Shown here: positions 31,682-40,452 of the stretch, in pieces
Layout of the letters: the number at the start of each line of letters is the position of its first letter
Position numbering within the stretch: position 1 is the first letter of the stretch
NCBI RefSeq assembly: GCF_006542765.1
Contig: NZ_SKCD01000007.1
Location: 1 to 64,000, forward strand
DNA from: Paenibacillus luteus
Lineage (GTDB): Bacteria; Bacillota; Bacilli; Paenibacillales; Paenibacillaceae
DNA: 64,000 bases
Reading direction: 5' to 3'
Notes under the pieces: model-generated
Seen by the model: the letters and a program-made list of their open reading frames with translations, nothing else
Told to the model about the DNA's origin: nothing
Databases searched by the model: none
Position numbers and translations under genes: made by a program

Positions 31682-33544
31682 ATGTCATTTTTAACTCCCA
31701 AACGACTGCTAAGCACTCGTCCCATCCTTTTTTTCTCGTTCATTATGCTTTTGAAAAGCTATTTGGCGTGGATGGTTATTTTCGAAGATGGATTCTCCTG
31801 GACTACGATTTTAAAAGAAATACCGTTTGTACTTATTGTGTATTGTTTCATAGAATACTTCTCATCCAAACGCAAGCTGGTCTACTATTTAATCGCGAAT
31901 TTAGTCATGACGCTCATTTTGTTCGCCGTCATTATGTATTACAAATATTATGGCGTCATCGTTACCTATCTGGCGCTTGAGCAGGTAAACCAGGTTACAG
32001 CGGTCAAGAACAGCGTATTCTCGCTCATGGACCCCTACTACTTGCTCATCTTCACCGATATCATCATTATGGCTTTCTTGCTCTTTCGCCGCAAGAAGGC
32101 ATTGAACTGGAAGAAAGAAAGCTCCCGCAAGGAGAGCAAACGTCTCGTTGTAGCCTTGTTTACCATTTCAATCGCGCTTTGCTTGTTCAACATTTTGCCA
32201 AACCGTGCGAGCATGAACGAAATTGTCAAAGCGGAGCAAATGGGCATTCTGAATTACGAGGCTTACATGATTTTTTCTAATAAAGACATTGATTTTGTAG
32301 ATCCAAACCATATTACGCAAACCAAGATCGATGAAGTAAAGAAAATCGAGCAGCCCGCTGCTCCACAGCTGTGGAAGACGGCTTCCGGCAAAAACGTCAT
32401 TATCATTCAGATGGAGTCGTTCCAAAACTTCCTCGTCAATCTGAAGATTGATGGCAAAGAAATTACACCGAATATAAATAAGCTCGTCAACGAGAACTAT
32501 TATTTCAAGCACTTCTACCAGCAGGTTGGCCAAGGAAATACGTCAGACGCTGAATTTGTCGTCAACACATCGTTCTATATTCCGCCTCGTGGCGCTGCAA
32601 CGATGATTTATGCTGACAAGGAGCTTCCAAGCTTGCCTAAGCTGCTTAAAGCGAACGGCTACGACACGACTACGTTCCATACGAATGTCGTTGAATTCTG
32701 GAACCGAGGCGAGCTCTACAAGGCGCTTGGGTTCGACCGTTATTACGACCAGAAGTTTTTTGGCGATGAGGACACTGTATTCTTCGGCGCTTCCGATGAG
32801 CAGCTTTACAAGAAAACAGCAGCAGAGATGGATCGCATGAGCCAAAACGGCAAACCGTTCTACTCGCACGTCATTTCGATGACATCGCATCACCCGTTCA
32901 CGATTCCAGCGGACAAATACAAAATGACGCTCCCTGAGCGCTATGAGAATACTTTTGTCGGTGATTATATCCGTGCTCAAAACTATGCGGATTACGCACT
33001 TGGCGGCTTTATTGCAGATCTAAAGGAACGCGGCATTTGGGACAACAGCTTGATTCTGTTATACGGTGATCATCTAGGTCTTCCTATTTATTCTTTGGAT
33101 CGCGATGATAAAGCGCTCATGGCTGAAATTTACGGACATGAATACAGCTACACCGATATGATCAATATTCCGCTCGTTGTTGCTTCTACAGGCGTAACGG
33201 AAGGAAAAGTGTTCGATCAGCTTGGCGGACAGGTAGATATTTTGCCAACGATTGCGAACATGCTTGGCATTTCCTTGGATGATCATATCCATTTTGGCCA
33301 AGACTTGTTCAACCAGTCGTATAACGTGCTTCCTCAGCGTTATTATCTCCCGACTGGCTCATTCTTAAGCAGCAAAGAGCTATTCATGTCAGGCAGCGGC
33401 TATGAAGACGGCAAGCATTATTCGTTAGCCGGAGACGGCCTTAAGGAACAAGAAGCGACGGAGGATGAGTACCAGCGCGCGCTGGAGCTGCTTAATCTAT
33501 CCGATAGCTATGTCAGCCAGCTGCCTAGCTGGAAGAAGAAATAA
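31682..33544 (+). CDS. LTA-synthase family membrane sulfatase
   Basis: A 620-residue lipoteichoic-acid-synthase-type protein: five N-terminal membrane helices (about 10-160) and an extracellular sulfatase-like domain (about 225-580). The nucleophile region reads GQGNTSDAEFVVN (Thr at about 283), with NVIIIQMESFQNF (metal-binding Glu), FHTNVVEFWNR, FYSHVISMTSHHPF and LLYGDHLG. It transfers glycerol phosphate from phosphatidylglycerol to the growing chain or primes that chain. GGTAGGCGG precedes ATG 31682. Which paralogue (LtaS, YfnI, YqgS or primase YvgJ) cannot be decided here. Confidence 0.92.
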   Translation: MSFLTPKRLLSTRPILFFSFIMLLKSYLAWMVIFEDGFSWTTILKEIPFVLIVYCFIEYFSSKRKLVYYLIANLVMTLILFAVIMYYKYYGVIVTYLALEQVNQVTAVKNSVFSLMDPYYLLIFTDIIIMAFLLFRRKKALNWKKESSRKESKRLVVALFTISIALCLFNILPNRASMNEIVKAEQMGILNYEAYMIFSNKDIDFVDPNHITQTKIDEVKKIEQPAAPQLWKTASGKNVIIIQMESFQNFLVNLKIDGKEITPNINKLVNENYYFKHFYQQVGQGNTSDAEFVVNTSFYIPPRGAATMIYADKELPSLPKLLKANGYDTTTFHTNVVEFWNRGELYKALGFDRYYDQKFFGDEDTVFFGASDEQLYKKTAAEMDRMSQNGKPFYSHVISMTSHHPFTIPADKYKMTLPERYENTFVGDYIRAQNYADYALGGFIADLKERGIWDNSLILLYGDHLGLPIYSLDRDDKALMAEIYGHEYSYTDMINIPLVVASTGVTEGKVFDQLGGQVDILPTIANMLGISLDDHIHFGQDLFNQSYNVLPQRYYLPTGSFLSSKELFMSGSGYEDGKHYSLAGDGLKEQEATEDEYQRALELLNLSDSYVSQLPSWKKK

Positions 33545-33560
33545 TGGTGTAGATATCACT

Positions 33561-33615
33561 AAAAAAGGCTCACTCTGAAGCGCAGCAAGCTGCTTCAAAG
33601 TGAGCCTTATTTTTA
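33561..33615. terminator. bidirectional terminator between the LTA-synthase-like gene and bcp
   Basis: AAGGCTCACT (33565-33574) pairs with AGTGAGCCTT (33599-33608), with an inner TGAAGC/GCTTCA stem. A T-rich tract follows on the plus strand and an A-run precedes on the other side, serving both convergent genes. Confidence 0.8.
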
Positions 33616-33650
33616 TTCAACAGAATATCTTTTTGCCCTGTTTATCTGGA

Positions 33651-34121
33651 CTAGTTGTTTTTCACCGCTTGGAGCACTTCTTGAACATGTCCGTCTACGC
33701 TTACGCTGCGCCATTCCTTGGCAAGCTTACCCTGTTCGTCGATCAAGAAGGTGGAACGCTCAATCCCCATAAACTCCTCGCCATTCCAGCTCCGCAGCTT
33801 CCATACGCCGAATAGCTCCGAAACCGTATGCTCGGTATCCGACAGCAGCAGGAAAGGCAGCTCATGCTTGCCAACGAATTGCTCATGCGAAGCCAAATCA
33901 TCTGGGCTTATCCCAATGACCTCGGCATTATTTTCTCCGAATTGTCCATTAAAATCACGGAAGTCGCAGGATTCCGTTGTGCAGCCAGGCGTCATGTCGC
34001 GCGGATAGAAATAGATTACAAGCTTCTTGCCTGCATAATCGGAAAGCTCCACCTGCTCGCCATTAGATGCTAATAACTTGAAATTTGGAACTTGGTCGCC
34101 AACCTTTAACTGTTCTCCCAT
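33651..34121 (-). CDS. bcp: thioredoxin-dependent thiol peroxidase (Bcp/PrxQ)
   Basis: A 156-residue atypical two-Cys peroxiredoxin. The motif YPRDMTPGCTTESCDFRD holds the peroxidatic Cys and the resolving Cys five residues later. It reduces peroxides with thioredoxin in the cytoplasm. The next gene upstream on the same strand (VOC protein) ends 14 bases away, so the two are probably co-transcribed with the asparaginase gene. Confidence 0.93.
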   Translation of the reverse strand: MGEQLKVGDQVPNFKLLASNGEQVELSDYAGKKLVIYFYPRDMTPGCTTESCDFRDFNGQFGENNAEVIGISPDDLASHEQFVGKHELPFLLLSDTEHTVSELFGVWKLRSWNGEEFMGIERSTFLIDEQGKLAKEWRSVSVDGHVQEVLQAVKNN

Positions 34122-34135
34122 TGGTCCATTCTCCT

Positions 34136-34816
34136 CTACTTTATCATTTCAATCGTCAAGCCGCCTTCATCTTCCTTCAAATACAACTCGCGAAGACCTT
34201 GAATCTTCAAGCGGACCGGAAAGCTTTGAGCCGTTTTGTTCGTAAAATGCCACCTTCGCCCCGTCTCCACGACCATCAGCAAGCCATTGTCGTCGCCAAT
34301 CGGGTTGAAATCGTCGCTGCGCGTCTTATAGGTCAGAATGCCGAGCTCGGCAAACCGATCTACTGCTGCCGGAACACCGCGGGTAGGCACGCCAATCTCG
34401 CTGATGCACAGGATATCCTGCTTGGCATCAAAGGGCCGGTCTACGCCATTGCTCATCGTGTGCCTCGCGATCAGCTCCAAAATATTACCCGCTGGGTCCT
34501 CAAAATAAACGGAATGTGAATTCCACGACTCGCTGAAGGAAATATCAATCCCAGCTTCAGTGCCGATGGGCACCAACGATTCGATCCATTGCTTCGCTTC
34601 CGGCAGCTTGTTCTCAGGGATCGTAAAGGCAAAGTGGTAAAACTCACCTTGATACGCGCCTGCTGCGGGCTCCTGGAAAGTAAGCTCGCTCCAGCCTGCA
34701 CGTACCGTAAAGCTGTCCTTCTCCGAATGAACAAGCGTCAAGCCGAGCCTATTCGTATAAAACAGTTGAAGGCTTGCAGTATCCGCTGTTAAGATGACAA
34801 GCTTCTCAATAATCAT
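34136..34816 (-). CDS. VOC (glyoxalase/bleomycin-resistance fold) family protein
   Basis: A 226-residue protein with an N-terminal VOC module (about 1-115; EKLVILTADTASLQLFYTNRLG, then YFEDPAGNILELIAR with a metal-type Glu) and a second, divergent half. VOC proteins include dioxygenases, glyoxalases and resistance proteins; no substrate is readable. GAGGTG precedes ATG 34816 and overlaps the stop of the asparaginase gene, indicating coupling. Function within this three-gene unit is not evident. Confidence 0.82.
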   Translation of the reverse strand: MIIEKLVILTADTASLQLFYTNRLGLTLVHSEKDSFTVRAGWSELTFQEPAAGAYQGEFYHFAFTIPENKLPEAKQWIESLVPIGTEAGIDISFSESWNSHSVYFEDPAGNILELIARHTMSNGVDRPFDAKQDILCISEIGVPTRGVPAAVDRFAELGILTYKTRSDDFNPIGDDNGLLMVVETGRRWHFTNKTAQSFPVRLKIQGLRELYLKEDEGGLTIEMIK

Positions 34817-34817
34817 T

Positions 34818-35876
34818 TTACACCTCGTTGTGTTCGTAATACAAAGTACTGCCCGTAGCGAATGCTTTTGCCGACACATGATCATTAAATTGGCCGTATG
34901 CCAGCATGAGCTTCGTTAAGGCTGCTTCGATAGACAGCTTCTCGATTACAATGGCACCCGCTTCAATCAAGCGGAGAGAAGAGGAATAGAGCGCATCTGA
35001 ACGGTCCTTAATCGGACATATGTAGACATCGATGCCAAGTGCAGTACAGCGTGTTATAAAATGAGGGAGCGAGTAAGGCCCTTCCGCTATCCCACATGCC
35101 GTACCTGAATGATGCAAGTCATGGAGCACCGCCTTTGGGCGATTTACCGAAAAATCATAGAACGAATAATTTAAGCCCGGATAGGGCCGGATGTAGACGA
35201 TTCCGGATTCGAGACACAGAGTTTCCGGTGCCCAGTCCAAAGAAGCATTTGGCCGTGTTAGAAGTGCATCCGGTTTTGGATTGCGCGGATGGTCCCGCCA
35301 GTGGAAGGCCTTGTCCACCATGGTTCCGTATGTAAGGCCATAAGGGCTGCCGAATTGGTCTGTAAATGAGATGGCTTGGGTCATTCGGGTTCCGAGATAC
35401 ACCTGCGAGATGCCCTGGTCATCCTCATAAACCGCAAATACGCCTGGCAGCCCTTTTTCAGCCACAAAATGAATCGCATTGGCGAAATTGCGAAGCCCGT
35501 TGCTTCTCTCATCCGCCAGCGGATAATTGCTTGCCGTTAGAACGATCGGAATGTCCGTAGCAGCAAACAAATAAGCCATCATCGATGCACTATATGCCAG
35601 CGTATCTGAGCCATGCGTTATAATAATTCCCTCATACAGGGCTGAATCCAGCTCGCAAAGTGCAGTGGCCAGCGCGATCCAGTCATCCGTTGTCAAATTT
35701 TCACTTAATAAATTCAGAGGCTGCACAGCTTGAAGCACAATATCTTCCCGTTTATGAGAACTATTGCGATAGACATCAATGAGCGTATACGCGCCTGACT
35801 GATCAACGTCTATACCCGCTCCTTGCCGTTTGCTTCCGATGGTTCCACCGGTAAATACTACTAAAATAGGTTTCAT
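34818..35876 (-). CDS. L-asparaginase family protein
   Basis: A 352-residue asparaginase/glutaminase fold. The first active-site motif TGGTIGS lies at about 9-15 and the second ITHGSDTLAYSASMM at about 83-97 (Thr, Asp). SNYPLADERSNGLRNF is also a family block. It hydrolyses asparagine to aspartate and ammonia; absence of a signal peptide indicates a cytoplasmic enzyme. AAGGAGGA precedes ATG 35876. First gene of a likely operon with the VOC protein and bcp. C-terminal half is more divergent, so a related amide may be the substrate. Confidence 0.88.
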   Translation of the reverse strand: MKPILVVFTGGTIGSKRQGAGIDVDQSGAYTLIDVYRNSSHKREDIVLQAVQPLNLLSENLTTDDWIALATALCELDSALYEGIIITHGSDTLAYSASMMAYLFAATDIPIVLTASNYPLADERSNGLRNFANAIHFVAEKGLPGVFAVYEDDQGISQVYLGTRMTQAISFTDQFGSPYGLTYGTMVDKAFHWRDHPRNPKPDALLTRPNASLDWAPETLCLESGIVYIRPYPGLNYSFYDFSVNRPKAVLHDLHHSGTACGIAEGPYSLPHFITRCTALGIDVYICPIKDRSDALYSSSLRLIEAGAIVIEKLSIEAALTKLMLAYGQFNDHVSAKAFATGSTLYYEHNEV

Positions 35877-36050
35877 GTTCGGTCCTCCTTGCCATCTCGC
35901 TAGTCCTACGCTTTCATTCATAAAGGTTGATGGATATCTATCGTATATGCGTCACAGGGTCTTGGTCAAGCTGCCTACCTGCTCTTATCAGGGTACCCTC
36001 TGTCTCCTGCTTCATACGACACATCCGCCGTCCTGAGAATCCCAGCAAAA

Positions 36051-36140
36051 AGAAACGGCTTCACCGACCACTGTAAGAGGCAGTTATCCGTTTCTCTTAG
36101 AAATATAAGACTATTTCTTTGTGAAAAACATGTAAGTTCT
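36051..36140. repeat. dispersed stem-loop repeat, copy A
   Basis: Aligns without gaps to 50451-50540 at 68 of 90 positions by my count. The left half forms AGAAACGG...CCGTTTCT; the right half (AAATATAAG...GTGAAAAACAT) is conserved but unpaired. This copy has lost the inner stem seen in copy B. It lies in non-coding DNA between the asparaginase promoter region and the terminator of the 36193-37533 gene. Confidence 0.8.
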
Positions 36141-36147
36141 ATAATTC

Positions 36148-36182
36148 AAAAAAAGGCTGCTACCGTCTATACCGGCAGAGCC
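36148..36182 (-). terminator. intrinsic terminator after the sugar-binding lipoprotein gene
   Basis: On the minus strand GGCTCTGCCGGT and ACGGTAGCAGCC form a stem followed by TTTTTTT. Ten bases past the stop codon at 36193. Confidence 0.75.
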
Positions 36183-36192
36183 TCCTCTTCTT

Positions 36193-37533
36193 CTATTGGC
36201 GGTTAGCCAGGTTTCTTTGACGCTGCCAGAAATCATCGAATGTCTCCAGCAAGGCTTCTGTAGAAAGGGTATTCTGCAAATATTGCCGTCCGAGTTCCGT
36301 TCCCATCTGGTAATACTCACTGAAATTTGTGTAATGGCTCGGCCGTTTGACTCCTCTGTAATGAATAGGATCATTGGCCATCAAAATATAAGGGGCATAC
36401 GGGCTCGTTGAATATTTCTCATCGTCGATAGCGCCGCTATAGATGGATCTGAGCCCTGCGGCATCAGCAAAAGCTCTATTGCTTTCGGCCGAGGACAAAT
36501 ACGTAATGAAGGCCCAAGCCTCGTCCCTATGCTTGGACTGCAAGGCAATGCCCCAGCCGGCAGCGCCAACGTTATAGTGGGATATGCCCTGGGGCCCCGT
36601 TGGCAGAGGAGCCGTCGCCCACTCGTTATTTTTCAGCTTTTCCCTAATTTGCGGGATGATGTCCGAATCTTGAATAAGCATGGCTGCTTCGCCATTTGCG
36701 AAAGCATTTACTTGGTCGTTGAATCCCCAATCTATGGATTTGGGATGTGAAGTCTCAACGTAAAGCTTACGGTAAAGCTCAAGCGCCTCGGCTGCTCGTT
36801 CTCCGGCAAAGATTGTTGTCCCGTCCAACTCAAACATGGAATCGCTGCTGCTAACGCCATCTCCGTTGTAATCTTGGATCATGCTGGTGAGCGTATTGGC
36901 GGCACCCGGCCCACCGCGAAAAGCAAAGCCGTAACGGCCCAACTCTGGTTTCGTCAACTGCTTACCGACAAAGTAAAGCTGTTCCCATGTCTCCGGCGCT
37001 TGAAGCGCTTTAGCGTCGAACCAATCCTTTCGGTAATAGAGCTGGACCTGGTAAAGACTATTTGGAATATAATAGGTAATGTCCCCAATATCCCTAGCCA
37101 TCAATCTGGCATCCTCGCTAATGAGCGAATAGTTGCTCCACTCCGGCAAGTAGCGCTCCAGACTGACCAGCAGTCCGCGAGAGGCATAGGTATGCGCCGT
37201 TATGTCACGTACCTCTACGATATCTATGTCTTGGTTATCCTCCAGCATCGTTAAAATGGCATCGTCCGCGTTATCTTCTGTCGGCGTAATTAACTGGATG
37301 CGGATATTGGCATTCTGGAGTTCGAACTGCCCGATTAGCTTCTTGAGTTCTGCCGTCCGCTGTGGGGTCATCAGGCTTTGGACGACCTTTAAAGTCACTT
37401 TTTCGGAATCAGGAGCAGGCGTCTGCGTGCCTATGCTTTGTTTATCTCCGTTGTTCGCGCAGCTGCTTATAATTGATATCATGATCATCCACGAGAGCAG
37501 ATACAGAGCTTTGTTCATCATACGGAGCCTCAT
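36193..37533 (-). CDS. orphan family-1 extracellular solute-binding lipoprotein
   Basis: A 446-residue lipoprotein: signal sequence, lipobox ISSCAN (Cys at about 25), then a sugar-binding-protein domain (VVQSLMTPQRTAELKKLIGQFE; TYYIPNSLYQVQLYYRKDWF; FANGEAAMLIQDSDII; HYNVGAAGWGIAL as separate motifs). GGAGG lies 7 bases before ATG 37533. No permease or ATPase gene is adjacent, so it either serves a transporter encoded elsewhere or is a sensory binding protein. Substrate unknown. Confidence 0.88.
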   Translation of the reverse strand: MRLRMMNKALYLLSWMIMISIISSCANNGDKQSIGTQTPAPDSEKVTLKVVQSLMTPQRTAELKKLIGQFELQNANIRIQLITPTEDNADDAILTMLEDNQDIDIVEVRDITAHTYASRGLLVSLERYLPEWSNYSLISEDARLMARDIGDITYYIPNSLYQVQLYYRKDWFDAKALQAPETWEQLYFVGKQLTKPELGRYGFAFRGGPGAANTLTSMIQDYNGDGVSSSDSMFELDGTTIFAGERAAEALELYRKLYVETSHPKSIDWGFNDQVNAFANGEAAMLIQDSDIIPQIREKLKNNEWATAPLPTGPQGISHYNVGAAGWGIALQSKHRDEAWAFITYLSSAESNRAFADAAGLRSIYSGAIDDEKYSTSPYAPYILMANDPIHYRGVKRPSHYTNFSEYYQMGTELGRQYLQNTLSTEALLETFDDFWQRQRNLANRQ

Positions 37534-37677
37534 TGCATTTCCTCCGATCCAATAAAGGTTCTTCCATCTCTACTTTATTTATCGGCTTCCTGCTCTTCAA
37601 GCAATACCGTTTTACTCTATTTTTTTCAAAAAAAGTTCAGCCAACCGCCCGTTATTAAAACGGTAACAACCATTCAT

Positions 37678-38232
37678 TCAAGCAGCAGCGCGGCGGGCTG
37701 GTTTCTTCACTAGCATCCTCCCGCTTGCAAGCAGCAGCGTTATCACCAATGTTGCCACATACATCCCTTTGATTAAGGGAAGTTCGGTATCCGTACCTGA
37801 GAAAAATCCGTGTGCAAGCGCCATGATGAAGATCGGATAGGAAAGCAAATGAATCGTTAGCCAAATACGGCGGGAGAACTTATGGCGAAAATCTGACGTG
37901 AGGAGCAGCAGCAGCATCCCGTATAACGACAGCGTACCCAGCCCGTACAGGAGAGGATGTTCATGGGCCATAAACGGAATCAACAGCTCTGTCCATTTGA
38001 ATGGCGTATAGGTATCGATAACCAAAACTGCCATGTGGAGCAAGGCTAACAGCGTGCCGCTATTCGTTAATTGCATATGGGCCTTATAGAGGGTTGCCTT
38101 CCTCTTTCCCTTCATGAACGGGTAGCCGTAAAGCATGCCCATAGCCATCCCGCCAAACAGCAGCAAGTAAGCCGCAATCGCAAATATACGCGTAAGCTGC
38201 CAGGTAGGCAATTCGATCAACCAATCAGTCAT
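37678..38232 (-). CDS. ferric-reductase-like transmembrane protein
   Basis: A 184-residue membrane protein with five or six helices. Conserved histidines sit in helices (YKAHMQLTNSGTLLALLHMAVL and LTIHLLSYPIFIMALAHGF), the haem-ligand pattern of the ferric-reductase-like/MsrQ-type domain. There is no FAD/NAD domain, so electrons must come from another protein. ATG 38232 overlaps the ApbE stop by eight bases. With ApbE and a Fur box upstream of the unit, a role in iron-related extracytoplasmic electron transfer is likely. Confidence 0.82.
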   Translation of the reverse strand: MTDWLIELPTWQLTRIFAIAAYLLLFGGMAMGMLYGYPFMKGKRKATLYKAHMQLTNSGTLLALLHMAVLVIDTYTPFKWTELLIPFMAHEHPLLYGLGTLSLYGMLLLLLTSDFRHKFSRRIWLTIHLLSYPIFIMALAHGFFSGTDTELPLIKGMYVATLVITLLLASGRMLVKKPARRAAA

Positions 38233-39217
38233 CCCCGATCCCTTCCTTCCCTTTACGATCACTGGAAGCTTCGTGCTTGCGCAGCGTACGGTCTGCGGTG
38301 TACATAAAACCCGCATATTCAGGAGCGTACGTCGCCAGCAGCGCTGTACCTTCCTCTAAGCCGGCAATACATACCGCCTTCGCCCACACCTCACACGCCG
38401 TAACGTCAGGCCCTGTAATGGTACACTGTACAACATCACTGCGACTTGGCCTCAGCGTGCGTGGATCAAGAATATGATGGCAGCTAGAGCCGTCCGGCCT
38501 ACTCCAGCTCCGTCCCAGCGTACTGGAGGTAGCGACACCTCCATTGCGAAGTGAAATAACCGCTTCCGCACGACCGGGATCCCATGGATTTTGAATCCGC
38601 AGCTCAGCCGGCGTGCTGTCGCTTCGCACATCCCAGACTGCCGCATCGCCGCCTGCGTTAATCATCCCAGCCTGAACGCCGCGTTTGCGACGCAGCCAGT
38701 CGGCAAGCTTTCGAGCAGACCAGCTCTTTGCAATGCCGCCTAAATCAACCTCTGCGCCTCGCTGAAGCCTTACTGCCTTCATCCCTGCGTTCATTTCCAG
38801 CAGCGTATCGCTTGTCGCTGGACAACTGCTGATGATTGGATAGGCTTGGATATGACCGATATGTTCGAAGGTTTGGTTGTATCCCGCTGCTTCAAGCGCC
38901 TTTAACATATGAACGTTGAACAGACCTCCCGTGAGCATTCGATACTTATTGGCTTCAGCTAAAATTTGAAACAAAAGAGGAGAGACAAGCTGCCAACTGC
39001 CGGCAGAGCGATTGAGCTGGCTCAGTTCGCTATTCGCACGAAACCGGCTAAGTCTGTTCTCCATATCCAGAAACCACTGCTTAACGAATGCTGCGTACTC
39101 GCCTGCCTCAGAATTGTCCTCTGCATTGCCCGGTGACTGAGCGTCTGAGTTGTGAATGAGGATGGCCTCAACGTCCGTATTCATGGCCCGAAAGTGAATT
39201 GCTGTCCGATTATTCAT
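38225..39217 (-). CDS. apbE: FAD:protein FMN transferase (ApbE)
   Basis: A 330-residue ApbE-family flavin transferase, which attaches FMN to a threonine of target proteins. Landmarks: ENRLSRFRANSELSQLN (about 53-69), GGLFNVHMLKALEAAGY, EVDLGGIAKSWSARKLADWL (about 156-175), GGVATSSTLGRSW, CHHILDPRT (about 252-260) and DVTACEVWAKAV with the metal-binding Asp. No signal peptide or lipobox is visible. Its stop overlaps the ferric-reductase gene start and its start abuts the small membrane protein stop. No FMN-binding-domain target gene is present in the window. Confidence 0.9.
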   Translation of the reverse strand: MNNRTAIHFRAMNTDVEAILIHNSDAQSPGNAEDNSEAGEYAAFVKQWFLDMENRLSRFRANSELSQLNRSAGSWQLVSPLLFQILAEANKYRMLTGGLFNVHMLKALEAAGYNQTFEHIGHIQAYPIISSCPATSDTLLEMNAGMKAVRLQRGAEVDLGGIAKSWSARKLADWLRRKRGVQAGMINAGGDAAVWDVRSDSTPAELRIQNPWDPGRAEAVISLRNGGVATSSTLGRSWSRPDGSSCHHILDPRTLRPSRSDVVQCTITGPDVTACEVWAKAVCIAGLEEGTALLATYAPEYAGFMYTADRTLRKHEASSDRKGKEGIGDD

Positions 39218-39541
39218 CTACGAACGCCCCGTCTGAGACCGCATGCCGCTGCCGCCGGAGCTCTCACTCGAATCTGCCTCCGGTTCCGTAGACCAGCTGC
39301 CATTGCCTCTGCTTTCACTATATTGCCGGGTTCTGCCCACAGGCTGCCGCTGCGCCCAATCCTCCACGATCGCATCCTCATCCTCGAGCTGCTGACTTAA
39401 AGATGAACTGGTGCTATCGCCAACCTTCTGCGCGTACGCTTGTTGAAAAGCCTGGCTGTTCTGCACGGATCCAAACACGAGAAAAACAGCAAACGCTCCA
39501 CAGGCCCCCAGCTGCCATTTCATTAGCTTAGATGAATTCAT
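39218..39541 (-). CDS. small single-pass membrane protein of the ApbE/ferric-reductase operon
   Basis: About 107 residues: one membrane helix near the N-terminus (WQLGACGAFAVFLVFGSVQ) and a polar Ser/Gly/Glu-rich tail likely outside. Not recognised. The tail lacks the SGAT-type flavinylation motif known for ApbE targets, though it contains DSTSSSLSQ. The start is uncertain: ATG 39541 or GTG 39553, neither with ideal spacing. The stop directly abuts the apbE start. First gene of the operon below the Fur-box-like site. Confidence 0.6.
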   Translation of the reverse strand: MNSSKLMKWQLGACGAFAVFLVFGSVQNSQAFQQAYAQKVGDSTSSSLSQQLEDEDAIVEDWAQRQPVGRTRQYSESRGNGSWSTEPEADSSESSGGSGMRSQTGRS

Positions 39542-39676
39542 CTCCAGCTTCACCGTCCCTTTTATAACTGTTATATCAATCGAATTAAGGAAAAGTATAA
39601 ACCGGCATTCTGAAAATCAGGTTAAAGCAGGGTAAAAGCAACTTCAAAATTCAATAATATTTTTGCTTTTGTAAAT

Positions 39677-39695
39677 AATAATAATAATCATTGTC
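39677..39695. promoter_or_regulatory. Fur-box-like site
   Basis: AATAATAATAATCATTGTC matches the classical Fur box GATAATGATAATCATTATC at 16 of 19 positions. It lies between the ferric-reductase/ApbE operon and the divergent padR gene, suggesting iron-controlled expression of one or both. Confidence 0.6.
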
Positions 39696-39765
39696 AATGC
39701 TGTAGTAGAAGAAGCCTTCTTTACTTAGCTGAGTGCCATATGATAAAAGAATGAGGTGACTCTTT

Positions 39766-40368
39766 ATGATAAAATCACAAACTGCTCGTTTTGGAGCACA
39801 GCAAACGAAGCGTCCTGGAGCATCGGATGGTCATCGGCACAGCAGTGGCGGCAAACGTTATTTTGGACGCGGCGGCGTCAAATTTGCGCTGTTGAAGCTG
39901 CTTGAGAATGAATCTATGCACGGCTACCAGATGATGAAAATATTGAAGGAGCAATCAGGCGGACTTTATTCGCCAAGCGCTGGTTCGATTTACCCCACGT
40001 TGCAAATGCTCGAAGCAAGCGGATTTATCACCTTCCGTCTAGAGGAATCGGGCAAAAAAGTATATAGCATTACGGAGCTGGGACGCTCCGGATTATTGAT
40101 GTTACCGGAGAATACAAAACGCGGTAAGTCAGAGGACGGCAGCAGAGCGCCAGAAGCTGAAGCCTTTCGCATCGAAAAAGTACGGTTAAAGCTCGGTTTA
40201 TCGAGTGAAACCTATGATTTGCTGCGGCTGGTTACCCGAGCTGAGCAGGAAGCCTCTGCTTGCAAGGAACGTGCCGAGCAGCTGCAGCTTCTGCTTTACG
40301 AGCAGCAGTTGCAAATCAATGAATTTCTAACCGGACATGAACAGGAGCATCATGCTAAGCAGCATTAA
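39766..40368 (+). CDS. PadR-family transcriptional regulator
   Basis: A 200-residue regulator. A basic, Ser/Gly-rich N-terminal extension (about 1-33) precedes the PadR winged helix (about 36-105: FALLKLLENESMHGYQMMKIL, YSPSAGSIYPTLQMLEASGFI) and a C-terminal helical dimerisation part (about 135-195). GAGGTG precedes ATG 39766. It is divergent from the iron-linked operon and convergent with the MMPL exporter gene; PadR proteins often control exporters, but the link to either is unproven. Confidence 0.9.
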   Translation: MIKSQTARFGAQQTKRPGASDGHRHSSGGKRYFGRGGVKFALLKLLENESMHGYQMMKILKEQSGGLYSPSAGSIYPTLQMLEASGFITFRLEESGKKVYSITELGRSGLLMLPENTKRGKSEDGSRAPEAEAFRIEKVRLKLGLSSETYDLLRLVTRAEQEASACKERAEQLQLLLYEQQLQINEFLTGHEQEHHAKQH

Positions 40369-40390
40369 GCTGAGGTTGAATCAACGGAAT

Positions 40391-40446
40391 AAAAAAAGGA
40401 TTACCGCAAGGTCATTAACGCATAGACCTTGGGTAATCCTATTTTT
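40391..40446. terminator. bidirectional terminator between padR and the MMPL gene
   Basis: AGGATTACC (40397-40405) pairs with GGTAATCCT (40432-40440), with an inner CAAGGTC/GACCTTG stem. A-run on the left and T-run on the right serve both convergent genes. Confidence 0.85.
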
Positions 40447-40452
40447 CATGTA

